DNA of 64,000 bases from Zafaria cholistanensis (GCF_008580665.1 NZ_BKDJ01000013.1:28935-92934); one strand, 5' to 3'; counted from the first letter of the stretch, positions 44,250-53,505 are shown. Notes: generated from the letters alone by a model not told the origin. Made by a program: numbers and translations.

Positions 44250-44355
44250 CCCGCCAAGCAGCCAGCACAGGCGAGGTTGCCGGGCCTGGGTCTACCAACC
44301 AGCCCGGGCCCGGCAACCGGTTCAAGCCCACTAGCACCACACGAAGGATCAGCAC

Positions 44356-44994
44356 ATGAGCACCGCAGCAGACACCGCCGCCGCCATCGGCTTCGAGCGC
44401 CCCGCGCCCGAGCTCGTCGCCCGCCTCGCGGCCCTGCCCGCCGCCAACATCGGCGACGCCATGGACCGCCTCGGAGTCGCCGACTCCGCAATCCAGGCTA
44501 TCTGGCCCGGAGCGAAGCTCGCCGGTCCGGCCTTTACCGTGTGGGTTGCCGCCGGGGACAACCGCGGCATCCACGAAAGCCTCGCCGTGGCGCAGCCGGG
44601 CGACGTCGTGGTCGTCGCCGGAGGGGGCGACACCTCCCGGGCCCTGCTGGGCGAACTGATCGGCGAACGGGCGATCTCCGCCGGCCTGGCCGGGTTCGCC
44701 CTCGACGGTGCCGCACGCGACGCGGAAGTCCTGGGCGAGATCGGCCTGCCGGTCTTCGCCCGCGCCACCACCCCCGCAGGCCCCTACAAGAACGGGCCCT
44801 CGCGCATCGCGGTGCCGATTGCCTTCGGCGGCGTACCCGTCCTGCCCGGGGACATCATCATCGGTGACTCCGACGGCGTCGTCGTCGTTCCGCGCGATCA
44901 GGCCGAGCGCATCGCCGAGGCGGCCGAGGCCGTGTTCGCCGACGAGGCCGACCGCCGTGCCCGCATCGTCGCCGCACGCACAGCCGCCTCCTAA
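44356..44994 (+). CDS. RraA family protein (HMG/CHA aldolase-like)
   Basis: A 212-residue RraA-fold protein. The aldolase-type divalent metal and pyruvate motifs are present: GGGDTSRALLGELIGERA and GFALDGAARDAEVL, with the Arg-Asp pair. Class II 4-hydroxy-4-methyl-2-oxoglutarate/4-carboxy-4-hydroxy-2-oxoadipate aldolases and oxaloacetate decarboxylases have this fold, so a pyruvate- or oxaloacetate-releasing step in breakdown of the imported acid is likely. GAAGGA precedes the ATG. Regulation of RNase E by RraA is not implied. Confidence 0.88.
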   Translation: MSTAADTAAAIGFERPAPELVARLAALPAANIGDAMDRLGVADSAIQAIWPGAKLAGPAFTVWVAAGDNRGIHESLAVAQPGDVVVVAGGGDTSRALLGELIGERAISAGLAGFALDGAARDAEVLGEIGLPVFARATTPAGPYKNGPSRIAVPIAFGGVPVLPGDIIIGDSDGVVVVPRDQAERIAEAAEAVFADEADRRARIVAARTAAS

Positions 44995-45024
44995 GCACCA
45001 GCACCACCCGAAGGAAACAGCATC

Positions 45025-45798
45025 ATGAACTGCACGATCATCGGCCTCGGCGAGGCCGGCGCCATCTACGCCTCCGCCCTGCTGCGCGCCGGCCACCGGG
45101 TCACCGGCTATGACCCGGTCGTCACCACCGCACCCGCCGGCGTCGAACTCGCACCCAGCGCCGCCGCCGCCTGTGCCGACGCCGATGCCGTCCTGGTCCT
45201 CACCGGAGCCGGGGCGGCCCGTCCGGTCGCGGCCGAATGCCTCCCCGCGATGCGCGCGGGCGCCTGCTACGCGGACCTGACCTCCTCCTCCCCCGGCACC
45301 ATGGAGGAACTCGGCCGGACCGCCGACGGGGTATTATTCGCCGACGTGGCAATCCTCGGCCCGGTCATCGCCCAGCGCGAAGCCACCCCGCTGATGGCCA
45401 GCGGCCCCGGCGCCGAGGCGTTTGCTGCCCTGGTCTCCGGGATCGGGGCCCCGGTCGAAGTCGTGCCCGGCGCTCCGGGGGCCGCCATGGCGCACAAGCT
45501 CCTGCGCAGCGTCTTCATGAAGGGCCTGGCCTCCGTCGTCGTCGAGGCGGTCACCGCAGGACGCGCCGCCGGCCTGGAGGACTTCGTCCGCACCCAAATC
45601 ACCGCCATGCTGGCCGGAGACGGCGAAGCCGTGATCGACCGCTTCCTCACCGGCACCCAAAAGCACGCGGCCCGCCGATCCTTCGAGATGCGCTCCACCA
45701 GCGGCTACCTCGCCGAACTGGGCGTCCCCTCGGAAATGACCGACGCCTCAGCGGCCGCCATGGAACGGATGGCCGCCACCGAAACCGTGGCATCCTGA
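45025..45798 (+). CDS. NAD(P)-dependent beta-hydroxyacid dehydrogenase-like protein (DUF1932)
   Basis: A 257-residue 6-phosphogluconate-dehydrogenase-like enzyme: N-terminal Rossmann IIGLGEAGAIYASALLRAGHRVTGYDP, a linker YADLTSSSPGTMEELG, the conserved lysine in MAHKLLRSVFMKG, and a DUF1932-type C-terminal helical domain. AAGGA lies upstream of the ATG. It probably oxidises a hydroxy acid intermediate in the pathway; the substrate is not known. Confidence 0.87.
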   Translation: MNCTIIGLGEAGAIYASALLRAGHRVTGYDPVVTTAPAGVELAPSAAAACADADAVLVLTGAGAARPVAAECLPAMRAGACYADLTSSSPGTMEELGRTADGVLFADVAILGPVIAQREATPLMASGPGAEAFAALVSGIGAPVEVVPGAPGAAMAHKLLRSVFMKGLASVVVEAVTAGRAAGLEDFVRTQITAMLAGDGEAVIDRFLTGTQKHAARRSFEMRSTSGYLAELGVPSEMTDASAAAMERMAATETVAS

Positions 45799-45832
45799 TG
45801 GTGTCCCGCTTCCCGCCCCGAAAGGACCGGAC

Positions 45833-47170
45833 ATGATCGGCGTCTGGGCGCTGGGCGCCTACCTAGCGGTCATCATCCTGTGGACAACGCTCATGCGGCG
45901 CAACGTCGGAGAAGCCATGATGGTCGGTTTCCTCGTCGCCGCCGCCTTCAACGGCGCCGACGCACTGAGCTCCGGCTGGGCCGCACTCTACGACGCGCTG
46001 ACTGACGAGATCGTCTACGCCACCGTCGTCTTCGTCTTCATGGGCTACCTGCTGGAAAAGGCAGGCGTCATGGAACGGATGATCAACCTGCTCGATGCCC
46101 TCATCGGCGGGCGCAAGGGTGGCTCGGCCTACGTCTCCACCGTCGCCTCGGCCGGACTTGGCAGCATCGTGCACAACCAGGCCGCCATCGCCGCGACCGT
46201 GGGGTCCGTGACCATTCCCTGGATGGAACGGGCCAAAATGGACCGCACCACCGCCGCAACCATCGTGGCCGGCAACGCCGGCATGGGCATCACGTTCCCC
46301 TTCAGCGCCTCCATGTTCGTGCTTGTCGGATCCTCCACCGTCGGCCCCCTGCTGGACGTCGACTCGCTGATCCTGCCGCTGGTCGCCGGCGGCCTGTGGT
46401 GCGTACTGCACCGGCTCATCGTCACCGCAATCCTCGTCCGCCGCAGCGGCGGCCAGGCCACCGCCAAGGAGAACCGGCCCCTGCTGCTCGAATCCCTCCG
46501 CCGCGGCTGGACCACGCTGCTGCTCTTCGTCGGCGTCGCGCTGCCCATGTTCCTCACCACCGGCCTGTTCGCCCAACTGCTTTCCGACCACACCGGGGCC
46601 GACGTATCCAAGGCCGTCAGCCCCATCTTCTGGATCCCGGTGGTGCTCATCGCCCTGGGCCTGGTCCTGGGCCGCCGGCAACTGCCGCGCAGCCCCATGG
46701 CTTGGGCCGCGCTCATCGGGGACTCAGCCCCGCGCTTCGGCGTTGTCGGCATCACCGTGCTTTTCGCGTTCGCCGGGGCCAACGCGCTGGCCACCACTGG
46801 CCTGCCTGAGCAGCTCTCCGGACTGCTCGGCGGCCTGGACCTGCCCGTATGGCTGCTCGCCCTGGTCATCGGCCTGATCGTCGTCGCCGTCGCCGCGCCG
46901 CTCTCTTCCACCGCAACTATGGCCGCCGTGGGCACCATCGGCGTCGCCGCGCTCATCGCCGCGGGCGTTCCCGCTCCCACCGCCGCCGTTGCGGTGCTGA
47001 TCTTCTCCTCCTGCGAGGCTGCCGTGCCCCCCGGCGGAGCGCCCCTGTATGTCGCGTGCGGTATCGCCGGCGTGGACCCGCTCCACACCTTCCGCCGCAT
47101 GCTCCTTTACTACGCCCTGCCCCTGCTCGGCATCGGCGTGCTCGTCGCCACCGGCATCTTGCCCGTCTAA
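45833..47170 (+). CDS. TRAP-type large permease (DctM-like)
   Basis: A 445-residue membrane protein with about eleven to twelve helices. DctM features are visible: VGSVTIPWMERAKMDRTTAATIVAGNAGMGITFPFSASMFVLVGSS and the C-terminal VPPGGAPLYVACGIAGVDPLHTFRRML. No DctP binding protein is encoded beside it, and the neighbouring DctQ-like protein is only 82 residues, so the system is incomplete or divergent. Co-directional with tctBAC in one operon. AAAGGA precedes the ATG. Confidence 0.85.
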   Translation: MIGVWALGAYLAVIILWTTLMRRNVGEAMMVGFLVAAAFNGADALSSGWAALYDALTDEIVYATVVFVFMGYLLEKAGVMERMINLLDALIGGRKGGSAYVSTVASAGLGSIVHNQAAIAATVGSVTIPWMERAKMDRTTAATIVAGNAGMGITFPFSASMFVLVGSSTVGPLLDVDSLILPLVAGGLWCVLHRLIVTAILVRRSGGQATAKENRPLLLESLRRGWTTLLLFVGVALPMFLTTGLFAQLLSDHTGADVSKAVSPIFWIPVVLIALGLVLGRRQLPRSPMAWAALIGDSAPRFGVVGITVLFAFAGANALATTGLPEQLSGLLGGLDLPVWLLALVIGLIVVAVAAPLSSTATMAAVGTIGVAALIAAGVPAPTAAVAVLIFSSCEAAVPPGGAPLYVACGIAGVDPLHTFRRMLLYYALPLLGIGVLVATGILPV

Positions 47171-47182
47171 GAAAGAACCACC

Positions 47183-47431
47183 ATGCTTCACCGCATCGCC
47201 CGGACCGTTTTCACCGCCTCGCTCGCCACAGCCCTGCTCGGCGGCGTACTCCTCATCCTCTGGCAGGCACTGGGCCTGGCCGCTGGCGACGCCGGGATCC
47301 TCACCGCCCCCAACGGCGTCTTCAAGACCGTCCTGTGTATCGCCGCGTCGGTGGCGTCCATCGCCGCCTACATCCTGGTCCACGTCAAGCAGCGCCAGCC
47401 GGCCCACCTGGTCCAGGTGGGGACCCGATGA
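47183..47431 (+). CDS. Small two-helix membrane protein
   Basis: An 82-residue protein with two hydrophobic segments (ASLATALLGGVLLILWQALG and VLCIAASVASIAAYILVHV) and a basic tail. It lies 12 bases after the TRAP permease and overlaps the cyclase gene by four bases (ATGA). It is probably the accessory small subunit of the TRAP-type permease, though half the usual DctQ size. Confidence 0.8.
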   Translation: MLHRIARTVFTASLATALLGGVLLILWQALGLAAGDAGILTAPNGVFKTVLCIAASVASIAAYILVHVKQRQPAHLVQVGTR

Positions 47432-48411
47432 GCACCCCCCGGCACGGGCTGCCCGACCGCCGGCAGCTCAAGCAGCGGCCCGGCGCCCTCGCGGGAACCT
47501 CGTGGGAGCTGTTCGGCGAACGCTGGCGGGGCACCCCATCCTTCGCCGACGCCTCCTCCGTGCTCGCCGCCGCCAGCGCCGTCCGGCACGGGGAAGTGTT
47601 CGGCCTCGACTACGCGGTGGACGCCTTTGCCCCGGGCATGTCCAAGGCCCGCAAGGCACCCGTCCACACCATTTACGCGAACCACCCGGCCCACCGCGAC
47701 GACTTCCTCGACGGGTTCTACCTGCAGGGCTCAAGCCAGGTGGACGGGCTGCGGCACCGCCGCGCAGACGACGTCGGATTCTACGGGGGCGTGCAGGATG
47801 ACCAGATCCATGCCGGCAGCGAGGACCTCGGCATCCAGGTCTGGGCCGACGACCCCATCGTTACCCGCGGCGTGCTCGTCGACCTCGCCGGGTACGTGGA
47901 AAGCGTTGGTGGGCACATTGACCATGCCGCCGGCCAGCCGCTGCCGTTCGACCTGATTCCGGCCGCCCTCCAGGCCCAGGGAACCCATGTGGAAACCGGG
48001 GACCTCGTGATGCTCCACACCGGCTGGAGCGAATGGTTCCTCGGTCTCGACGGGACCGCCAAGCGGGACCAGCAGTCCACCGGCCGCGCCACCGGGATGG
48101 CCCAAAGCGAGGAACTCGTGGACTGGGCCTGGAACAACGGGCTGACCATGCTCGCCGCCGACAACTTCGCTGTTGAATGTCTCCCCCCGGTTCAGGACTC
48201 CCCCTTCCGCGATTCGGCCCCCAACGACCGCGGCATGATGCACCAGGAAATCCTCGCCAAGCTCGGCCTGCCGCTCGGGGAACTGTGGCGCCTGGGCCCC
48301 CTCGCCCGCCGCATGCGCGAACTCCACCAGTGGCACGCGCTCGTTGTCGTCAAGCCCCTCAACATCGTGGGCGCCACCGGATCTCCCGCCAACGCGACCG
48401 CAATCCTCTAG
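47428..48411 (+). CDS. Cyclase family hydrolase (PF04199, kynurenine formamidase-like)
   Basis: A 327-residue metal-dependent hydrolase-like protein. The family motif HxGTHxDxPxH appears in a modified form, QGSSQVDGLRH, as in the subgroup with Gln/Ser in place of the first His; later GDLVMLHTGWSEWF and AADNFAVECLPP are typical. Members open cyclic imides, lactones or formamides. It is the last gene of the operon and may act on the imported compound. The start ATG overlaps the small membrane gene. Confidence 0.88.
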   Translation: MSTPRHGLPDRRQLKQRPGALAGTSWELFGERWRGTPSFADASSVLAAASAVRHGEVFGLDYAVDAFAPGMSKARKAPVHTIYANHPAHRDDFLDGFYLQGSSQVDGLRHRRADDVGFYGGVQDDQIHAGSEDLGIQVWADDPIVTRGVLVDLAGYVESVGGHIDHAAGQPLPFDLIPAALQAQGTHVETGDLVMLHTGWSEWFLGLDGTAKRDQQSTGRATGMAQSEELVDWAWNNGLTMLAADNFAVECLPPVQDSPFRDSAPNDRGMMHQEILAKLGLPLGELWRLGPLARRMRELHQWHALVVVKPLNIVGATGSPANATAIL

Positions 48412-48706
48412 GGAAGCCTCTGGGCATCGAGCCGTTGCGATCATTCCGTAGGATCCCGTACCCCGGGCTACACCCCCACTCTGGGCCGTCTTGCAACGGA
48501 TGGGCGGTTTCAGAGGGTCGTCGCAACACCTACTTGATTGGGGTGTTGTTGTGCCAGGAAATCAGGCTGTGAGGGACCGGCGGGACCGGTCCATTCAACT
48601 GCACGGTGTTCCCACAAGTCTTGGGGGCAGGGAGAACATGGGACCAGACAGGGAAGCGGTACACATTGCCGTTAGCGCCGCCCACCTCCGACTTGTGGGT
48701 ACGACC

Positions 48707-49348
48707 TTAGTGGCTCTTGAGGGCGAGGGAGGTCCCGAAGCCGACAAGCGCAACGCCCGTGAAGCGGTCCGTGGCCCGAACAAACCCCGGCTTCTGGAGC
48801 TTTCCGCGCACCAGGTGCGTCCCGTTGATGATCAGCGAGAACCAGATGAGACCCAGCAGGTTGTGGACGCCCGCCAACGCGATGCCCATTGCCAAGAGAG
48901 AGGCTCCTTCGGGAATGAACTGCGGAATCATGGCAATGTAGAAGACTCCCACCTTGGGGTTAAGAAGGTTCGTTCCCGCGCCTTTGGCCCACGCCGAAGC
49001 CAATCCGCCGCGCGGCCGTCCCGGCGCGTCCAGCCCCACGGAAGCCGATGCGTTCCGCCGGAACGAGCGCCACAGCATCGTTGCCCCCAACCACACCATG
49101 TAGGCCGCGCCGGCAAGTTTGAGTACCGTGAACGCAGTCTCAGAAGCGGCCAATAGGGCCGAGGCGCCCACTGCGGCCGCGATGCCCCACATCATGGCGC
49201 CGGTGTTGATGCCCAGTGCCGTCGCGTAACCACGAAGGCGCCCCTGCACGATCGATGCGCGCAGCACCAAGACCGTGTCCAGTCCCGGAATGATGGTCAG
49301 CAGGGCAGCGACGACGGCGAAAGACAACAGGGCCTGTTCTATGCTCAC
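48707..49348 (-). CDS. LysE/RhtB family exporter
   Basis: A 213-residue six-helix amino acid exporter: IIPGLDTVLVLRASIVQGRLRGYATALGINTGAMMWGIAAAVG near the N-terminus and GTNLLNPKVGVFYIAMIPQFIP mid-protein are diagnostic of PF01810. The GTG start has GGGGA just upstream. Substrate probably an amino acid or derivative. The 295 bases between the cyclase gene and this gene hold nothing I can name. Confidence 0.92.
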   Translation of the reverse strand: MSIEQALLSFAVVAALLTIIPGLDTVLVLRASIVQGRLRGYATALGINTGAMMWGIAAAVGASALLAASETAFTVLKLAGAAYMVWLGATMLWRSFRRNASASVGLDAPGRPRGGLASAWAKGAGTNLLNPKVGVFYIAMIPQFIPEGASLLAMGIALAGVHNLLGLIWFSLIINGTHLVRGKLQKPGFVRATDRFTGVALVGFGTSLALKSH

Positions 49349-49399
49349 GTCCCCACTTTAGTCCCACCCGCCTGTGACCAACGTGTCGGCCGGGTACGC

Positions 49400-50068
49400 C
49401 TAGGCGGTCTCGAGGACCCCGATCGCCCGGCGCCCGAGGCTGCCGACCACATGCCGCCGCATGACTTCGCGGGCGCGGTCCGCGTCGCCGGTGATGACCG
49501 CGTCGGCAATCTCCTCGTGCTCCTTCTGCACGCGGGCCCGGTCCTTGGCGGAGTCCTTCTGGCTATTCAGCCCCACTTGCCGGTAGCGGTCCGCCTTATC
49601 CCAGAGACCCTCCAGGATGCCGATGAGCAGCGGGCTGTGGGAAGCGGTGTAGATGGCACGGTGAAATTCGCGGTGGGCCGTCATTGCCTCTAGGTCCGCG
49701 GCGGCGCTGAGCGGGATCAGGCGCTTGAGGGCCTCCCCGATGGCCGCGATGTCGACATCCGTGCGGCTGGCCGCGGCGAGGCTGGCCGCCATCGGATCCA
49801 GGCTCTCCCGGATCAGGTAAAGGTCGCGCGCCTCGTCCGCGGTAAGCGGGGTGACCCGTGCGTCGCGGTGCGATTCGAGCTGCACCATCCCTTCGGCCTC
49901 CAGCCGGCGCAGCGCCTCGCGCAGCGGGGTGGTGCTGACCCCGATCTCCTGCGCCATCTGCGCCTGGCTGAGGACCGACCCCTGCGGAATCTCTCCGGTG
50001 AGGATACGCCGGCGGATCTCGTCGTAGGCATAGGCGCTCTTGGTTAGTGCTACGGGAGGGACGGGCAC
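49400..50068 (-). CDS. FCD-type GntR family transcriptional regulator
   Basis: A 222-residue regulator: HTH YAYDEIRRRILTGEIPQGSVLSQAQMAQEIGVSTTPLREALRRLEAEGMV, FCD domain with REFHRAIYTASHSPLL and EHEEIADAVITGDADRAREVMRRHV. The GTG start has AAGGAG six bases upstream. A CTATAG motif upstream recurs before the TTT and aconitase operons, so it is the best candidate to control tricarboxylate uptake and breakdown here. Confidence 0.93.
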   Translation of the reverse strand: MPVPPVALTKSAYAYDEIRRRILTGEIPQGSVLSQAQMAQEIGVSTTPLREALRRLEAEGMVQLESHRDARVTPLTADEARDLYLIRESLDPMAASLAAASRTDVDIAAIGEALKRLIPLSAAADLEAMTAHREFHRAIYTASHSPLLIGILEGLWDKADRYRQVGLNSQKDSAKDRARVQKEHEEIADAVITGDADRAREVMRRHVVGSLGRRAIGVLETA

Positions 50069-50102
50069 CGCGGGCTCCTTACTGTCTTCTCGGCGACGTA
50101 GG

Positions 50103-50118
50103 CTATTGGCTATAGCAT
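50103..50118. promoter_or_regulatory. Candidate GntR operator (CTATAG motif 1)
   Basis: CTATTGGCTATAGCAT lies 35-50 bases upstream of the gntR start and matches the motif at 50881-50896 at 13 of 16 positions. It contains the dyad GCTATAGC. Confidence 0.5.
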
Positions 50119-50191
50119 ACCCCTCCGGCTGTCGGCGGCCCCGGGGGCGCGCGGCAGCTGGACGGGTTCGTGGGGTCGTCCCTCGGAGGGC

Positions 50192-50512
50192 CTAGAAGCC
50201 GACGAACACGATGCAGACCGGCGAATCGGTCCGAGGGACCTCCTCCCGGATCCCCGGGGACCCCGCACTCCGGTCCGGGCCGAAGCGCTGGATGGTGCCG
50301 CTTTTCTCGTTGGCCGCGAAGATCGACTCCCCATCCGGGCCCAGCACGATGAAGCGGGGGTGGATGCCGCCGGTTCCGGTCCACGACGCCGGCATGAGAG
50401 TGCTGTCTTGGGCCACCGCGTGTGCCGCGGCGGTGTCCTCGCCCGGCCCGCCGGGGGTCTTGTCGCCGGCGCCGCTGCGGTTGCTGGCATAGAGGAAGCG
50501 GACGATGTCGAG
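50192..50512 (-). pseudogene. C-terminal fragment of a lactonase family beta-propeller
   Basis: The frame reads FLYASNRSG, then TGGIHPRFIVLGPDGESIFAANEKSGTI and ends SPVCIVFVGF, the last blades of a 6-phosphogluconolactonase-like protein (PF10282). The N-terminal two thirds are missing: upstream of DIVRFLYASN the sequence runs straight into a stop codon and the MFS remnant. Genuine proteins of this family have about 350 residues. Confidence 0.78.
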
Positions 50513-50849
50513 TTAAATGTGGTTCTGCACGACGCCCATCGAAGCGGTCAGCACGCCCCAGGTGAGTAGGATGCGGGCGATCCAGCGGCGGACCCGAATT
50601 TGGCGAGGGCCACGTTGCTGGGGGCCTCGAAGAGGAAGTAGCCAATGAAGAAGAGCCCCGCGGCAAGGCCGAACGCCTGACTGGTCAGGCCCAGCTCGGG
50701 GTTAGTGTGGAGCGACGCGTAGCCGATGTTGGCCCGGGCGATGTAGTTGACGATGTACAGGACGAAGACGAACGGGATGATCCGCAGGTAATCTTGCGGA
50801 CGGTCCTCTTCTCGAACTGTGCGTTTGTGGGTGCGGTAGTGGCGGTCAC
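50513..50849 (-). pseudogene. N-terminal remnant of an ACS-type MFS transporter, frameshifted
   Basis: After a start-like GTG at 50847-50849 the frame reads to FEKRTVRKIT; the continuation LRIIPFVFVLYIVNYIARANIGYASL is in another frame, consistent with one lost base. A second shift follows VALAKFG, after which RRWIARILLTWGVLTASMGVV is readable, ending in a stop at 50513. The pattern is that of anion:cation symporters for sugar acids or tartrate. Only the first two to three helices remain, fused to the lactonase fragment by a deletion. Confidence 0.78.
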
Positions 50850-50880
50850 TTCTGGAACTTGTGGCGGTGCCTCCAATCTC

Positions 50881-50896
50881 CTATCAGCTATAGGAT
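50881..50896. promoter_or_regulatory. CTATAG motif 2, upstream of the decayed MFS gene
   Basis: CTATCAGCTATAGGAT, similar to the motif before gntR. It probably was the operator of the now broken MFS gene. Confidence 0.45.
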
Positions 50897-50910
50897 GCAT
50901 CCTGCCTCTC

Positions 50911-50947
50911 GTCATCCACCTCTAGTGCTAGTCATCCACCTCTAGTT
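50911..50947. repeat. 20-bp direct duplication
   Basis: GTCATCCACCTCTAGTGCTA is followed immediately by a second copy of its first 16 bases. Its left edge lies between CTATAG motif 2 and the tctA terminator. Confidence 0.7.
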
Positions 50948-50998
50948 GAAGTATGTCGCGGGCCCCGGACCGTTCGGCCGTGGCAGCGGGATTAAAGG

Positions 50999-51042
50999 AC
51001 GACGGCGGCGGACGCACCGTGGGATGCGTCCGCCGCCGTCGT
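50999..51042 (-). terminator. Terminator of the second TTT operon
   Basis: An 18-bp perfect stem (ACGACGGCGGCGGACGCA with its complement) and an 8-base loop lie 22 bases after the tctA stop; on the minus strand CCTTTAAT follows, a weak T tract. Confidence 0.8.
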
Positions 51043-51063
51043 CGGATAGTGACTGCTCGCGCG

Positions 51064-52569
51064 CTAGACGTCCACGCGGGCGCGCGAGACGATCCGCCGC
51101 CAGGCCGTGTAGACGAGGACCAGGGCGAGGATGCCATAGAGGGTCCAGGTGACCGGACTGTGGACCAGGACGGCGATCTCCCCGCCGCTGGACATCATGG
51201 CGTTGCGCAGGCTGGTTTCGGCCAGCGGGCCGAGGACAACACCGATCATGATCGGCGCCAGCGGGAAGCCGTAGCGGCGCAGGACGAAACCCAGGGCGCC
51301 GATCGCCAGCACGATAAGCAGGTCGGAAGTGGCTGCGCTGGTCGCGTAGACGCCAAGTCCGCAAAAGACCGTGATACCCGCATACAGGTAGGGCTTGGGG
51401 ATCAGCAGCAGCTTGGCCCACAGCGGGGCGAACGGCAGGTTGAGCACCAGCAGCATGACTAGTCCCACGAACAGGCTGGCCAGCAGCGCCCAGACCAGGT
51501 CGGCGTTGCGCTCGAACAAAAGCGGCCCCGGCTGCAGCCCGTACTGCTGGAAGGCGGCGAGCATGATCGCGGCGGTGGCCGAGGTGGGCAGGCCGAGCGC
51601 GAGCAGGGCGCCCATGGCGGTGCCCGAGGTTGCGTTGCCGGCGGCCTCCGGGGCGGCAACGCCGCGGATGGCGCCCTTGCCGAACTGGGGGTTGCGGCGC
51701 TTGCGGTCCAGTTGCCGCTCGGTGCCGTAGGCCATGAAGGTGGGTACCTCGGCGCCGCCGACGGGGATGACACCGAACGGGACGCCGAACGCGGTGCCGC
51801 GCAGCCAGGCCGGCAGCGCCTCGCGGAACTCGCGCTTGGAGAGGAAGGGGCGCCCGGAGACGGCGATCGCCGAGAGCTTCGGGTCGCGGTGGATCCGGGA
51901 GGCGACGTGGAGGACCTCGCCCAGGGCCAGGACGCCGACGGTGATGACGATGATGCTGATGCCGTCGAAGAGCTGGGGCATGTCGGCGGTGAAGCGGGAG
52001 GCCCCGGAGATGCCGTCGATGCCGACCACGGCCAGGGCCAGACCGATGACGAGGGCGGAGAGGCCCTTGATTACCGAGTCGGAGACGACGGAGGCGGTGG
52101 CGATGAAGGCGAATACGGCGAGGGCGAAGTACTCGGCGGGACCGAACATGACGGCGATGTCGGCGAGCTTGGGAGCGAAGAACACCACCAGGGTGGTGGC
52201 AATCAGGCCGCCGATGAACGCGCCGATGGCCGAGGTGGCCAGCGCCTGCGGTGCCCGCCCGGTCTTGGCCATCCGGTGGCCCTCGAACGTAGTGGCGATG
52301 GCGGTGGCGCCGCCGGGGGTGTTCATGAGGATGCCCATGGTGGAGTCGCCGAACAGGCCGCCGAAGTAGACGCCGGCGAACATGATGAACGCGCCGACCG
52401 GGTCCAGGCTGAACGTGACCGGCAGCAGGAGGGCCACGGCCATGGAGGACCCAAGACCCGGAAGCACGCCGACCGCCGTGCCGAGGAACGCACCAACGAA
52501 GACCCACAGCAGGTTCATCGGGGTGAGGGCCTGTGAGAAGCCCTCCATAAGCAGGGACAGGGATTCCAT
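51064..52569 (-). CDS. tctA: Tripartite tricarboxylate transporter, TctA large permease (second system)
   Basis: A 501-residue PF01970 permease: [54 protein letters not shown] is diagnostic. About twelve helices. The ATG overlaps the tctB stop by one base and has AAGGA ten bases upstream. Last gene of the operon tctC-uspA-tctB-tctA. Confidence 0.95.
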   Translation of the reverse strand: MESLSLLMEGFSQALTPMNLLWVFVGAFLGTAVGVLPGLGSSMAVALLLPVTFSLDPVGAFIMFAGVYFGGLFGDSTMGILMNTPGGATAIATTFEGHRMAKTGRAPQALATSAIGAFIGGLIATTLVVFFAPKLADIAVMFGPAEYFALAVFAFIATASVVSDSVIKGLSALVIGLALAVVGIDGISGASRFTADMPQLFDGISIIVITVGVLALGEVLHVASRIHRDPKLSAIAVSGRPFLSKREFREALPAWLRGTAFGVPFGVIPVGGAEVPTFMAYGTERQLDRKRRNPQFGKGAIRGVAAPEAAGNATSGTAMGALLALGLPTSATAAIMLAAFQQYGLQPGPLLFERNADLVWALLASLFVGLVMLLVLNLPFAPLWAKLLLIPKPYLYAGITVFCGLGVYATSAATSDLLIVLAIGALGFVLRRYGFPLAPIMIGVVLGPLAETSLRNAMMSSGGEIAVLVHSPVTWTLYGILALVLVYTAWRRIVSRARVDV

Positions 52570-53129
52570 CAGCCGTAGATTCCTTCCAGGATGCCGCCGG
52601 GCAGGTTAAGTCCCAGCCCGGCGCCGAACGCCAGCTGGATGCAGGAGGAGAACACCAGCGCCAGGCCGACGTCGAACAGCGGGCGCCTGCTGCCCAGGGC
52701 CCGGGACACGCCCCAAAACAGCAGGGCCGCGGAGATCAGCCACCCCACCGGGACCAGCAGCAGCGCGAAGGCCAGGAAGGACCCGAAGACCAGTCCCAGG
52801 GACTTCCAGTCGGTATGGAAGCGGGCGTTGCCCTCCGTCGCCGGGACGGGTTCTGGCTTGCGCAGGGTCTGCACGGCCAGCAGCGCCGCGAGCACGAAGA
52901 CCGCGATGGCGATCAGGATGGGGAAGAACGTGGGGCCCGGGACCTTGGCCCCTTCGGGAACGTCCATGATGACGATGCCGACCACCAGGTAGGCGCCGAT
53001 GGCCGCCAGGATCCCAGCGACCACCAGGCCGCTGCGCCCGGTCCAGAACCCATGCTGACCCTCGGGAATCTGTTCGGGGGTCCGTGCCAGCTCGCCGGTA
53101 TCAGGGCTGTCTTGTGCGTCAACGCTCAT
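52569..53129 (-). CDS. tctB: Tripartite tricarboxylate transporter, TctB small subunit (second system)
   Basis: A 186-residue membrane protein with four helices and the TctB hallmark VPGPTFFPILIAIAVFVLAALLAVQTL. A 40-residue polar N-terminus precedes the first helix. Its start overlaps the end of the UspA gene by 11 bases, so translation is coupled. Confidence 0.92.
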   Translation of the reverse strand: MSVDAQDSPDTGELARTPEQIPEGQHGFWTGRSGLVVAGILAAIGAYLVVGIVIMDVPEGAKVPGPTFFPILIAIAVFVLAALLAVQTLRKPEPVPATEGNARFHTDWKSLGLVFGSFLAFALLLVPVGWLISAALLFWGVSRALGSRRPLFDVGLALVFSSCIQLAFGAGLGLNLPGGILEGIYG

Positions 53130-53505
53130 CGGAGGCCGCCTTTACGGTCAGGACGGGAACGGGGGAACCAAGGATGATGCTCTGGGCATCCGATCCCAGG
53201 ATGATCTTGCTGACGCGGGAGCGGGTACGCACACCGATGACGACGAGTGCGGCTCCGGTTTCGGTGGCGGAATCCAGCAGTTCCTCCGCCGCGTGGCGGC
53301 CCTCGGGGTCGCGCCGGAGCAGGGTGGCCCCGCCTTCCAGGGCCGCCTGCAGGGCGGGGTCTGCCGTGGCGGCGGGGGCGGGTTCGTTCCGGTCTCCCAG
53401 GGGGAAGATGTTCAGCGGCTGGCCGGTGGATCCGGCCGCCTTGATGCCGTGGCGCAGGGCCGCCTGGCCCTCGGCCGTGCGGGTATATCCAACCAGGATG
53501 GTCAT
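53119..53505 (-). CDS. Universal stress protein (UspA) domain protein
   Basis: A 128-residue single-domain Usp: TILVGYTRTAEGQAALRHGIKAA at the start, ELLDSATETGAALVVIGVRTRSRVSKIILGSDAQSIILGSPVPVLTV at the end, with the G-x9-G-S-like nucleotide loop. It is embedded between tctC and tctB and overlaps tctB. Usp domains near transporters often sense ATP or cyclic nucleotides and regulate them, so a regulatory role on this TTT system is likely. GGAG precedes the ATG. Confidence 0.9.
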   Translation of the reverse strand: MTILVGYTRTAEGQAALRHGIKAAGSTGQPLNIFPLGDRNEPAPAATADPALQAALEGGATLLRRDPEGRHAAEELLDSATETGAALVVIGVRTRSRVSKIILGSDAQSIILGSPVPVLTVKAASDER

